Shown here piece by piece: positions 1 through 7,771 of a stretch of DNA of 30,750 bases (position 1 is the stretch's first letter; each line of letters starts with the position of its first letter). A program made the translations under genes and the position numbers. The notes beneath the pieces were generated by a model. It saw nothing but the letters and a program-made list of their open reading frames with translations, ran no database searches and was not told the DNA's origin. The DNA comes from JAVBTR01 sp031556065 (GTDB lineage: Bacteria; Bacillota; Clostridia; Christensenellales; Aristaeellaceae). The stretch is taken from positions 1 to 30,750 of the forward strand of contig JAVBTR010000094.1 in the NCBI GenBank assembly GCA_031556065.1, given 5' to 3'.

Positions 1-87
1 AGGTTACGTTGGGTTTCACCCAAACCCATTCAAGGGTAGTAACCCTTGAAAATCCCTTATTCTTACTGCCACAGTCCCACTCCCCCA
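1..87. repeat. Left copy of the 87-bp inverted repeat bounding the transporter island
   Basis: Bases 1-87 match the reverse complement of 7772-7858 at about 77 of 87 positions, counted by eye. The first 37 bases are identical. The repeat is built of hairpins: TTGGGT/ACCCAA with a TTC loop at 9-23, and a 9-bp stem with loop AGTA at 29-50. It ends 15 bp before the stop codon of the serine hydrolase gene. The window starts exactly at the outer end of the repeat, which is what one expects when an assembly breaks in a multi-copy element. No transposase is visible. Confidence 0.85.
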
Positions 88-102
88 TCCAAGAAAGCCT
101 GA

Positions 103-1410
103 TCAGGATTGATAACCGCTGGCAACGCCGTTTAGAAAACCAGTGATAGGGTCCCATACGGCTTTGGTATGGAAGGTAACCGAATTGTTTTTGAACACCA
201 GGACGGCTTCCATGCCGCAGGGGGTATCCCCAATAACGTGGCTGCGGATTTGCAGGGTATGGGGGGCCACCCACCCGGCACAGGTAATGCAAGGCTCTTT
301 CCCCCCTGGGAAGGTGCCTTTTTTATATTCTGAAAAGGCGAAGGGCAGGGTGTGCCATTGATTGCCACGTTCATAGGTGAAGGCGTTTTTCTTTAGCTCT
401 ATGGCGGTTACGCCCATGGGATTTTCTTTCATTCGGTAAGGGCCTTTTGTTTCCACGGCATAGTCCGCATTGTTTTGAAGCACTGGGATTTGAAGCTTAT
501 CGAAGAAACGCTGTTCCAGTCGATCTGCATCTGGAAGGATTTGCTCAAAAAACCCATCATAGATTTTCTGTACACCCCGGGGGTCCAGCTGGGTATCGGC
601 CAAGGTGCAAAGGCATAGCCGCTTTTCCGGCACGCAGATGCCCATTTGCCCACCCATGCCGTACATAGAAAACCCGTTGCGAGTGCGCCAAAGCTGGTAG
701 CCATAGCCGTATTTTTCTTCATCGCTTGCTTGCATGAGGGTTTCCGTTTGCTTTTTTACCGCTGCTTCCATAAACCAGGAGGGTACAAGCCCTAAGCCAT
801 CGGTCATCATGAAATTCGTCACTTTGGCAAAATCGGTTAAAGTCATGCAAAGGCCGCTGCCGCCCTGGCTTATACCAGAGGGGTCCTTCAGCCAATGCTT
901 TTTGCCTGTCATGCCCAGGTGATCGAAAAGGCGGCGCTGCAAAAAAGAAAGAATCTCTTCGCCTGCCAGCTTTTCCACCAGTGCACAAAGGACCTGGGAA
1001 GCGGAGGTATCGTAAAAGAAAGCTGTGCCCGGCTCCTGGGTAGGCTTAGCGGCAAAAAAAGTCGCCGCCCAGTTAATATCTTCCAAGCAATAGGTAGCGG
1101 CATTAAAACAAGTGGCCATGCGAAGCATGTCGTGAATGACCAGCTTATCCAATTCCGGCGGCACCTTATCCGGCAATAATTCTGGAAAATAGGTAACAAT
1201 GCGATCGGAAAGAGCGATCTTCCCATCCCCCATAAGCATGCCAATAGCCAAAGCCGTCATGGTCTTGCTAACGGAAAACAGCCGGTGGGGTTCATCCCTT
1301 TCAATGGGCTTCCAATAGCCCTCCGCCACCGTTTCCCCGTCTTTGAGCACCATAAACCCATGGATACAAACGCCTTGCTTTTCAAGCCGTGAAATAAAGT
1401 TTGAAATCAT
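103..1410 (-). CDS. Serine hydrolase of the beta-lactamase / penicillin-binding-protein fold (class C-like)
   Basis: Predicted 435-aa serine hydrolase related to class C beta-lactamases, esterases and 6-aminohexanoate-dimer hydrolases. The nucleophile motif SxxK is SVSK at residues 46-49, a YDTSAS segment sits where the YxN/YxS motif is expected, and a GMGGQ stretch could be the third (HxG/GxG) motif. The C-terminal 130 or so residues form an extra domain of unknown role. There is no signal peptide, so it probably acts in the cytoplasm, possibly on an imported substrate; it is the last gene of the ABC transporter group. ATG at 1410 is preceded by GGTGAG only 3 bases away; an in-frame TTG at 1422 would add four residues. 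The substrate cannot be inferred, and a role in antibiotic resistance is unlikely without export. Confidence 0.85.
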   Translation of the reverse strand: MISNFISRLEKQGVCIHGFMVLKDGETVAEGYWKPIERDEPHRLFSVSKTMTALAIGMLMGDGKIALSDRIVTYFPELLPDKVPPELDKLVIHDMLRMATCFNAATYCLEDINWAATFFAAKPTQEPGTAFFYDTSASQVLCALVEKLAGEEILSFLQRRLFDHLGMTGKKHWLKDPSGISQGGSGLCMTLTDFAKVTNFMMTDGLGLVPSWFMEAAVKKQTETLMQASDEEKYGYGYQLWRTRNGFSMYGMGGQMGICVPEKRLCLCTLADTQLDPRGVQKIYDGFFEQILPDADRLEQRFFDKLQIPVLQNNADYAVETKGPYRMKENPMGVTAIELKKNAFTYERGNQWHTLPFAFSEYKKGTFPGGKEPCITCAGWVAPHTLQIRSHVIGDTPCGMEAVLVFKNNSVTFHTKAVWDPITGFLNGVASGYQS

Positions 1411-1445
1411 AAACTCACCCAATACAAGTTTTCTTTAAAGGGGGT

Positions 1446-1485
1446 GCGGGGGAAGCTTTCTTTTGAAAAAGAAAGCTTCCCCCGC
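1446..1485. terminator. Long hairpin between solute-binding protein and hydrolase genes
   Basis: A near-perfect stem of 17-19 bp, starting GCGGGGGAAGC on one arm and ending GCTTCCCCCGC on the other, with its tip around TTTTGAAAA. It lies 30 bp after the solute-binding protein stop and 36 bp before the hydrolase start. No clear U-tract follows on the minus strand, so it may be an mRNA 3'-end stabiliser or partial terminator that lowers hydrolase expression. Its A/T-rich tip resembles the hairpin at 13502-13533. Confidence 0.55.
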
Positions 1486-1514
1486 AAATAAGTATTATTT
1501 AATTCGTGTGTCCC

Positions 1515-3059
1515 TTACTTGGCAAACGCTTCGGCGTAGCGGTCATACTGGGCTTGCTTTACCTTGATCAGCTCAGAAATCTGCATGGCATCCAGGGTGC
1601 TTAAGTAGGAAGAGAAGGTATCCAACGAGGTGTAGCCGGAAATGAAGGACACAGCGGCTTCGTCTACGTAGGTGCCCAGGTCTACCAGGTACATGCTCAG
1701 AACGGAGGCTTCATCATCGGTGGAATACACCGCGGGGAAGGGAGCGATGATGTACTGTTCCTGGGATTTGTCCACGGCTACGTGCCACTTGGGCAAAAGC
1801 ACGTCGGTAGCGGGAACGGACTGCTGGGAAGGCATGCAGGGAGCATTAATGCCCAGGCCCTGATACCAAATGGTGTCTTCGGTGCAGCGGGGCAGGTAGG
1901 AACGGTTGCCATCTGCATCCACTTCATAGGTGAGGCCTTCCATGCCCCAAACGTAGAGATCCTGCGCTTCTTCGCTCATGGCAAAGTCAAGGAACTTCAC
2001 GGCCAGTTCAACATCCTTGGCTTTGGCGTTTACGCCGAAGATGCCGGAGATGGGGTTGCGGCCAATGTAGCCGCCTTCGTATTCGCCAGACAGGGGCGCC
2101 ACGCCTACCACAACACCTTCGGTGCCGTTATAGGCAGGGTGGTGAGCGCTGTAGAGGTAGGACATCTGCCAAGAATAATCGAAGGTCACGCCAGTCTGAT
2201 CGTTAGCAAAGCGCTGGGTGATCTGATCCCGGGTCAGGGAGGTAAATTCCACTTCCAGCAGGCCTTCTTGGTAGAGGCCGTTTAAGAAGGTCAGGTAAGC
2301 CAGGTATTTTTCGGGCTCGGCCTGGGCATAGTGTACCACGCCATCTTCATCGGCATAGAAGCCGGAGGCAGCGCTGTTGGTGGTGAAAGCGGCATCCAGG
2401 CCGAAGGCAGGTCCGAACATGTAGGGCAGGTTGGCAGCGGTGACGCTCATGGGGATTTCATCGGTGGCATCGCCGTTATCGTTCATGTCGTTATCGCGGA
2501 AAGCGCGGAGCATTTCAACGAAAGCGTCCAGGGTGGTGGGAACTTCAATGCCCAGCTTTTCAATCCAGGTCATGTTGTACATCATCACGGGCTGGTAGTT
2601 GTTGGTTACAACCGTCTGGGGCACATAGTAGATGTGGCCGTCAGCAGCGGTAAGCATGGCTTTGATGTTGGGGTTTTCTTCCAAGAATTTGGAATAGTTG
2701 GGCATGCTGTCCATGTATTCGTCCAGCTTCACGAACATGCCGGACTTAAGGTAAATCATGTTGGGGTCGGTATCGGGCAGCTGCACGATATCAGGCAGAT
2801 CGGTGCCGGAAGCCAGCATGGGGCTCACGGTATCGGCATAGATGGTGGGATCGATCAGGTTCCAATCGATGGTTACGTTAGCGCGGGTAGCGATTTCGTT
2901 TAAGAGGGTGGCATCTTTCAGATCCACGGTGGAATACCAAGAGTTCATTGCCAGCATGCTGACATGGGCATCTGCCTGATCGGTCACGGCCGCGAAAGCG
3001 GAAACGGACGTCAACAGCAGCATCAGGGACAGGGCCAGGGCTACGATACGCTTTGTCAT
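1515..3059 (-). CDS. Extracellular sugar-type solute-binding protein of an ABC importer (YtcQ/LplA-like)
   Basis: A 514-aa family 1-type solute-binding protein, the usual length for binding proteins that work with LplB/YtcP permeases on complex saccharides. Residues 1-23 are a classic signal peptide (MTKR, hydrophobic core, AFA-A cleavage site). There is no lipobox cysteine, so the mature protein should not be lipid-anchored, which is unusual for a Gram-positive importer. The mature part has the expected D-x-P-D-I segment (TDLPDIVQLPD) near the N-terminus and many Trp/Tyr residues suited to sugar binding. ATG at 3059 follows AAGGAG with good spacing; upstream in-frame codons overlap the permease gene and lack such a site. 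It follows both permease genes and is separated from them by a palindrome at 3098-3113. The exact ligand is unknown. Confidence 0.9.
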   Translation of the reverse strand: MTKRIVALALSLMLLLTSVSAFAAVTDQADAHVSMLAMNSWYSTVDLKDATLLNEIATRANVTIDWNLIDPTIYADTVSPMLASGTDLPDIVQLPDTDPNMIYLKSGMFVKLDEYMDSMPNYSKFLEENPNIKAMLTAADGHIYYVPQTVVTNNYQPVMMYNMTWIEKLGIEVPTTLDAFVEMLRAFRDNDMNDNGDATDEIPMSVTAANLPYMFGPAFGLDAAFTTNSAASGFYADEDGVVHYAQAEPEKYLAYLTFLNGLYQEGLLEVEFTSLTRDQITQRFANDQTGVTFDYSWQMSYLYSAHHPAYNGTEGVVVGVAPLSGEYEGGYIGRNPISGIFGVNAKAKDVELAVKFLDFAMSEEAQDLYVWGMEGLTYEVDADGNRSYLPRCTEDTIWYQGLGINAPCMPSQQSVPATDVLLPKWHVAVDKSQEQYIIAPFPAVYSTDDEASVLSMYLVDLGTYVDEAAVSFISGYTSLDTFSSYLSTLDAMQISELIKVKQAQYDRYAEAFAK

Positions 3060-3097
3060 GAGAGTCGCTCCTTTTTTAATTTGGTTTATCTCTTGAG

Positions 3098-3113
3098 AGT
3101 GCCTTAAGGCACT
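3098..3113. other. Intercistronic perfect palindrome before the binding-protein gene
   Basis: AGTGCCTT followed directly by AAGGCACT, a perfect 16-bp palindrome in the 65-bp gap between the second permease stop (3125) and the binding-protein start (3059). In RNA it would form a small hairpin. Intercistronic hairpins next to binding-protein genes are known, for example in malE-malF, to protect mRNA and raise binding-protein levels. That role is an inference here. Confidence 0.5.
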
Positions 3114-3124
3114 GAGATTCGGGT

Positions 3125-4042
3125 TTAGCCTTTCACTGCCCCTAACATCGTTCCTTGAACGAGATAACGCTGGACGAAGGGGGTAATAAGGAAGATGGGG
3201 ACGGCAGAAAGCACGATACATACATAACGGATTTTAAGTGTGTTTTGCGCCGCGGCAGCAGCAGCAGTGGTGCTGGAAGATTGTAGAATTTCCGAGGAAA
3301 CCAGAATCAAGGTTTTACGCAGGAACATTTGCAGCGGCTGGAGCTCCGTTTTGCCAAGATACAGCATGGCATTGAAAAAATCGTTATACCGGGCCACAGC
3401 ATAGTAGAGAGTGAGAACAGCCAAGGTTGGCTTGATCAGAGGCACCGCGATACGAAGAAGAATATAAAAATCGTTGGCCCCTTCCAGGGACGCGTTTTCG
3501 AACAGCTCTTCCGGGATGGATTCCATGGCCGATCGGCAGATCATAATGTTATAAGCGCTGACCAGCACGGGAAGGATCATGGCCAGGCGGCTGTTATACA
3601 GGCCTACACCGGTAACCACCATATAGGTGGGGATTAGCCCACCGGAAAAATACATGGTAAAAGCCACAAAGAAGTTCAGCTTGCGCCGAAGGAAAAAAGA
3701 TTGCCGGGAAAGAGGATAGGCGGCTAAGCAGGTAAAAATGATATTGGCAACCGTACCAAAGAGGGTGTAGATGAAGGTGTTTTCGTAGGACACCCAAATT
3801 TGCTTGTTTTCGAAAACCATTTTGAAGGCTTCCAGGTCGAAGCCCTTGGGCAGGAGCATCACTTCCCCCCGGGACACGGCAGCGCTATCGGAAAAGGAAA
3901 CGCTGAACACATATATAAAGGGGTATAGGGTGATGAATACCGCCAGGGTTACCAACACGTAGATGATTATATCGAAGACCTTATCGCCCAAGCTTTCGGC
4001 GCGGAATTCCCTGAAAGGCTTTTTACTATGAACCGCCGTCAT
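3125..4042 (-). CDS. ABC importer permease, MalG/YtcP type (CUT1 carbohydrate family)
   Basis: A 305-aa inner-membrane permease with about six membrane segments, the first at residues 22-48. The cytoplasmic EAA loop that docks the ATPase is at about 182-205 (ENASLEGAND through PLIKP). The C-terminus QGTMLGAVKG is very typical of YtcP-like permeases. It pairs with the LplB-like permease encoded 16 bp upstream. ATG at 4042 follows AAAGGGGG at a good distance; the longer frame reaching 4261 overlaps the upstream gene and is not coding-like. A short run of alanines (about 260-265) precedes the last membrane segments. The ATPase is not encoded nearby. Confidence 0.93.
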   Translation of the reverse strand: MTAVHSKKPFREFRAESLGDKVFDIIIYVLVTLAVFITLYPFIYVFSVSFSDSAAVSRGEVMLLPKGFDLEAFKMVFENKQIWVSYENTFIYTLFGTVANIIFTCLAAYPLSRQSFFLRRKLNFFVAFTMYFSGGLIPTYMVVTGVGLYNSRLAMILPVLVSAYNIMICRSAMESIPEELFENASLEGANDFYILLRIAVPLIKPTLAVLTLYYAVARYNDFFNAMLYLGKTELQPLQMFLRKTLILVSSEILQSSSTTAAAAAAQNTLKIRYVCIVLSAVPIFLITPFVQRYLVQGTMLGAVKG

Positions 4043-4058
4043 GCTTTTTCCCCCTTTC

Positions 4059-5012
4059 TTACCAAAGTGATGAACCGGTGAGCCGCCTTGCAACCTGGTT
4101 AGAGACCATAACCAGCACAAAACCAACCACTGAGTTGAACAAGCCCACTGCCGTTGCGTAAGAAAAGTTCTTGCTTTCGATACCCTGGCGGTATACATAG
4201 GTGGCAATGACATCGGCGGTTTCGTACACCGCAGGCTTATACATAAGGTAAACCTTTTCAAAGCCCACGGAGAGGATGTTGCCCAGGGACATGATCAAAA
4301 GCAGAATAATGGTAGGGGCGATCATGGGCAAAACCAGATGCCATACCTGCTGGCGACGGTTGGCCCCATCCACTGTCATGGCCTCGTAGAGTTCCGGGCT
4401 GATACCCAGAATAGCGGCCACGAAGATAATGGAGTTAAAACCAAAGCTTTGCCAGGAGCCGGAAGCCACATAGAGGAAGCGGAACCAGTTGGGATCCCCC
4501 ATAAAGTTCTGGGCCTTGCCTCCCATTCGCACGATTAATTGGTTAATAATGCCGGAGGAGGGAGAAAGAAAGTTAACCATGATACCCACCACCACCACCG
4601 TGGAGATAAAGTAGGGCAGGTAGGTGGCCACTTGGGCGATTTTGCGGTACTTTTTAGCCCGCATTTGGGTAATACAGATGGCAAAAATAATAGGAATGGG
4701 GAAACCGAAGATCAATGAATAAAAGGAAAGAAGGAAGGTATTGCGGATCAAGCGCCAGGCGAAAGCGGAATGGAAGAACTGTAAAAACCACTTAAGGCCC
4801 ACCCATTCGCCGGTGTAGATGCCTGCGAAGCCCTTACCTAGCTGGAAGTTCTCAAAGGCCATGACCAGCCCTGTCATGGGTAGGTAAGAAAAGATAATGT
4901 AATAGATGAACACCGGCAGGAACATGAGCATCAGGTATTTATCCCGCTTCAAATCCTTCTTTAAAAGCGCCCGTCTGGATGTTTTAGCGGTGGGGGCATG
5001 ATTGAGCATCAT
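4059..5012 (-). CDS. ABC importer permease, LplB type (CUT1 carbohydrate family)
   Basis: A 317-aa permease starting with a short basic cytoplasmic tail and a first membrane helix at about residues 28-50. The EAA loop is at about 208-236 (ELYEAMTVDGANRRQQ, then HLVLPMIAPT), as in LplB and similar CUT1 permeases. It heads the transporter genes and follows a promoter at 5055-5084. ATG at 5012 has AAAGG seven bases upstream; a second ATG follows immediately at 5009. Together with the next gene it forms the membrane channel of the importer. The family usually imports oligosaccharides or modified sugars; specificity is set by the binding protein and is not readable here. Confidence 0.93.
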   Translation of the reverse strand: MMLNHAPTAKTSRRALLKKDLKRDKYLMLMFLPVFIYYIIFSYLPMTGLVMAFENFQLGKGFAGIYTGEWVGLKWFLQFFHSAFAWRLIRNTFLLSFYSLIFGFPIPIIFAICITQMRAKKYRKIAQVATYLPYFISTVVVVGIMVNFLSPSSGIINQLIVRMGGKAQNFMGDPNWFRFLYVASGSWQSFGFNSIIFVAAILGISPELYEAMTVDGANRRQQVWHLVLPMIAPTIILLLIMSLGNILSVGFEKVYLMYKPAVYETADVIATYVYRQGIESKNFSYATAVGLFNSVVGFVLVMVSNQVARRLTGSSLW

Positions 5013-5054
5013 GTTCACGCCTTTCTGAGTGTTTTGCCATTGGTTGATGGTTGC

Positions 5055-5084
5055 ATTATAGGCGGTCACGCAAAAAAATGTAAG
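5055..5084 (-). promoter_or_regulatory. Sigma-A type promoter for the ABC transporter genes
   Basis: Read on the minus strand: CTTACA (-35, at 5079-5084), an 18-bp spacer and a perfect TATAAT (-10, at 5055-5060), 43 bp before the LplB-like start codon. It lies just past the terminator at 5104-5138, so the transporter genes can be transcribed separately from the regulator gene. Confidence 0.7.
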
Positions 5085-5103
5085 AATCAGAAAATATTCA
5101 ACC

Positions 5104-5138
5104 AAAAAGTGCATCATTTTTTGAACGATGCACTTTTT
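5104..5138 (-). terminator. Intrinsic terminator after the AraC-type regulator gene
   Basis: AAAAAGTGCATC and GATGCACTTTTT form a perfect 12-bp stem around an 11-base loop, 35 bp after the regulator stop codon. The A-rich and T-rich arms provide a U-tract on either strand. Being just upstream of the transporter promoter, it insulates the two units. Confidence 0.75.
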
Positions 5139-5172
5139 GATTCAATTTTTCCCTGTTCCTTTTTTGATGGTT

Positions 5173-7308
5173 CTACTCTCTGTAATGGCTGGGGTTCATG
5201 CCCATGACAGCCTTAAAGTTCCTGCGGAAGGTGAGGAGGTTGGAAAACCCGCATTTGAGCGCGATGGTCTCCAGGGATTCCTCGGTGGTTTTTAAAAGCT
5301 CCGCCGCGTAGCGGATTTGCTTTTCCCGGACGTACTGTAAAAAGGTGGTATCCAGGGCGTCCTTGCAAACGATGCCCACATACTTGGTGCTGACGCCGAA
5401 ATGATCCGCCACGGAAACCAGTGAAAGCTCCATATCGGTAAAATGGGCGTTAATGTAGGTGATGATATCCTCTTTTAGCTGGGCATTGCTAGAATCCGAG
5501 GACATGATCTGGTTCAATTGCTCCAGCAGGGCCTCAAAAAGCCGGGAATAGTAGGCAAAGATTTCGTCTACGGTTTCCATCTGGGAGGGCTTTTCAATGC
5601 GGATGGTAATGGTGCTGGCGCCGGAAACGGCCTGGAGGGCATTGCGAATGGTCAGGTGCATTTCATCTACCATTAAGCGGATATCCTTTGGGGTTAAGTC
5701 CGCGCCATGGATGTTTTTTTGATAAAGCTCCGATAAAAAGGTCTTTAAATCCTCCGCATTGCCTTCTTTAAAAGCCCGAACCAGGCGCTTAAGGGCATCC
5801 TTGGGGAAATAATACGCCCTGGCTTCTTCCCCTTCCGGGGTATGCTCGTGGAAATAAACCGCATTGCGGCCGCCTACCAGCATCTGTTCAAGGGCAGCTT
5901 GGGCTTCCTTGCAAGCATCGCTTAGGCGGTTCAGATCGCTTTCCAAGGAACCTACGCCCATGGTCAGTTCATAAGCGTCGCTCTTTAGTTTTTCGTAGAT
6001 ATGATAGAAAACATCCTCCATTCCATGGGGGAAAAGGCTGTTAACAATGATAAACACATTCTGCCCATCTTTAATGTAGCAGGCAATCTGCTGATCTTCG
6101 GTGGACAGCTCCCGGCAGACCTTTTCCGCCGAGGCTTCAAAATTGACAGTGGCATTGGCGATGGCAATGGTGAAATAGGGCAATTTCAGATCGATATATT
6201 CTTCGTCGATCAGCACCTGGAGCCGTTCCGGTTCCACCCCGCCGGATAAAATACCGTGAAGCATGCCCTGCTTGGCATAAGGGGCAATGGTGACCATTTT
6301 CTCCCGGTAGCCGTTGCGTTCGCCAATAATGTTTTTAATGCCGTCGATCATGCTGCCGATTTCGTTGGTGCCGCCCGTATAATCGTTTTCCATGATCTTG
6401 CCGATGTTGCCAAAGGGCTTGTAATAGAATTTAGCTATAAAATAGGTGGCCACCACAAACAAAACCCCTAGCACCAGGGAAAAAAACAAAGGCAAAAATT
6501 CCACCGACATAAAGGGCAGCACAAACAGGCTTTCTTCAGCGTAGACATGGCAGGCAAGACCATTATAGGTGGTGGACGGGGCGGAAAAAGTCTGGCCCTC
6601 CTTTTGCCCCAAACGCAAAATCTCGTTGCCCTTATAGGTTAAAGACACCCCTGTAAAATCGCCCAAGGCGGCCTGGATGGTACGTTCCACCACAGCTTTA
6701 TCGAACAGAACCAGAATGCTGCCCTTGGTGGCGCCGTTTAAGGTGGTGGCGTAACGATCCCCGTAAATGAGAAATTCTTTATTGATGCGGATATCGGTAT
6801 AATCCTTTATGCCCCAAAGCTCCGCCACGGTAACAGAACCCAGATAGGGCAGGGATGCAAGCCCCACGGGCACCTCGCTTAAACGAAGCACCTCGCTTGC
6901 GGTAAAGGCCCGGGGGTCGCCGGAAAAGTTCATCATAATATTATAGATGTTGATATTGCCGCCGGAGGATTTAATGGCTTTCAATTCCGTCTGGGCCTTG
7001 AACAAAAGCATGGTATCCACTGCTTTTTCTTCGCCGATTAATTGAGCGTGCATGGCTTTGATGGTTTCCGAGCTATTGATGCTGGAAACAATGTTTTGCG
7101 CGCTCATCAATTGTACTTCCATGGTGTTTTTAAGGGCCTGGGCTTTTTGCGTGTATTCCGCTTCCGCGTTTTCATGATAGGTGGCGCGACTGCGCATGAT
7201 AATAAACCCTGCAAACACCGAAAAGAAAACCACGATGATGATCACATAGGAAAAAAACAGGCTCATGAATATTTTGCTTTTCAAGTGGCTGCGTTTTTCC
7301 TTGTGCAT
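5173..7308 (-). CDS. Membrane-bound sensor with C-terminal AraC-type DNA-binding domain
   Basis: A 711-aa regulator. A short basic cytoplasmic start leads to a membrane helix (residues 13-38), an extracytoplasmic sensor region (about 40-270), a second membrane helix (about 271-293), a cytoplasmic linker, and an AraC-type double helix-turn-helix in the last 100 residues (SLVSVADHFGVSTKYV; then ESLETIALKCGFSNLLTFRRNFK and a PSHYRE end). Proteins of this design commonly sit next to LplB/YtcP importers in Clostridia and Paenibacillus and sense extracellular sugar, alone or through a binding protein. It is a one-component system: no kinase or receiver is visible. ATG at 7308 follows AAAGGA. It probably activates the transporter promoter at 5055-5084; that target is inferred from position. 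Confidence 0.9.
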   Translation of the reverse strand: MHKEKRSHLKSKIFMSLFFSYVIIIVVFFSVFAGFIIMRSRATYHENAEAEYTQKAQALKNTMEVQLMSAQNIVSSINSSETIKAMHAQLIGEEKAVDTMLLFKAQTELKAIKSSGGNINIYNIMMNFSGDPRAFTASEVLRLSEVPVGLASLPYLGSVTVAELWGIKDYTDIRINKEFLIYGDRYATTLNGATKGSILVLFDKAVVERTIQAALGDFTGVSLTYKGNEILRLGQKEGQTFSAPSTTYNGLACHVYAEESLFVLPFMSVEFLPLFFSLVLGVLFVVATYFIAKFYYKPFGNIGKIMENDYTGGTNEIGSMIDGIKNIIGERNGYREKMVTIAPYAKQGMLHGILSGGVEPERLQVLIDEEYIDLKLPYFTIAIANATVNFEASAEKVCRELSTEDQQIACYIKDGQNVFIIVNSLFPHGMEDVFYHIYEKLKSDAYELTMGVGSLESDLNRLSDACKEAQAALEQMLVGGRNAVYFHEHTPEGEEARAYYFPKDALKRLVRAFKEGNAEDLKTFLSELYQKNIHGADLTPKDIRLMVDEMHLTIRNALQAVSGASTITIRIEKPSQMETVDEIFAYYSRLFEALLEQLNQIMSSDSSNAQLKEDIITYINAHFTDMELSLVSVADHFGVSTKYVGIVCKDALDTTFLQYVREKQIRYAAELLKTTEESLETIALKCGFSNLLTFRRNFKAVMGMNPSHYRE

Positions 7309-7331
7309 CTTTTCACGTCCTTTTTGCTTTT

Positions 7332-7360
7332 ATTATAACCGTCTTTGCTCAGGCATGCAA
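7332..7360 (-). promoter_or_regulatory. Promoter for the AraC-type regulator gene
   Basis: On the minus strand: TTGCAT (-35, 7355-7360, inside the end of the DUF4180 gene), a 17-bp spacer and a perfect TATAAT (-10, 7332-7337). It is 24 bp before the regulator start codon. The -35 match is only three of six; the -10 box carries the call. Confidence 0.6.
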
Positions 7361-7714
7361 CAACCGTTCAACGGCTTGCGCCTGGGTAGAAACAAACCCC
7401 ACCAGCTTCCCCTTATTGCTTTCATAAATAAAATCCTTCAAGGGCTTGGAGGTATAGTGGGAAAAATCCCCGAAAATAGCGACACGGAACTGATAGGTAA
7501 CAAATTTTTGCAAAATAGCTCCGGCAACACCGGTGGAGAGCTTAAAAAAATCCTCCGAAAAGACAGACTTTTCAATGGCCACCAGACGGGTGTCTGTTTC
7601 ATAATGGCAGGACATCATGGTATCCAGGGCAGAGGCCTCATCAATCATGATAGGCTTTTCCGATGTCATAACAGCGATTTTAGTGCCGCCTCGTTGTATA
7701 ACCTGTGTGTTCAT
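7349..7714 (-). CDS. DUF4180 domain protein
   Basis: A 121-aa protein matching the DUF4180 family in length and pattern: an N-terminal beta strand (KIAVMTSE), a conserved DALDTM-like helix (EASALDTMMSC), FFKLSTGVAGAILQKF, then VAIFGDFS and SKPLKDFIYESNKG. The function of the family is not established; members often occur as lone genes beside regulators. ATG at 7714 is preceded by GGAGG at ideal distance. It lies just inside the right inverted repeat and 40 bp upstream of the sensor-regulator gene, which has its own promoter. No membrane segment or signal peptide. Confidence 0.85.
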   Translation of the reverse strand: MNTQVIQRGGTKIAVMTSEKPIMIDEASALDTMMSCHYETDTRLVAIEKSVFSEDFFKLSTGVAGAILQKFVTYQFRVAIFGDFSHYTSKPLKDFIYESNKGKLVGFVSTQAQAVERLLHA

Positions 7715-7771
7715 AATACCTCCAACTTAAAAATGGGAACCAAGATATGGCCCCCACGTACGGTTTTCTTT

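Noticed and set aside
150..162. RimO-type extra cysteine (CDNCCTYC) as an unusual cluster
   Set aside because: These are residue positions in RimO, not bases. An additional Cys in this motif is, as far as I know, common in clostridial RimO proteins and does not disturb CxxxCxxC.
103..1410. Antibiotic-resistance beta-lactamase
   Set aside because: No signal peptide, a non-canonical second motif, an extra C-terminal domain and a sugar-transport context all argue against it.
2331..2903. 190-codon plus-strand frame opposite the binding-protein gene
   Set aside because: It mirrors a well-supported gene, and its repetitive His/Gly/Val composition is typical of antisense frames.
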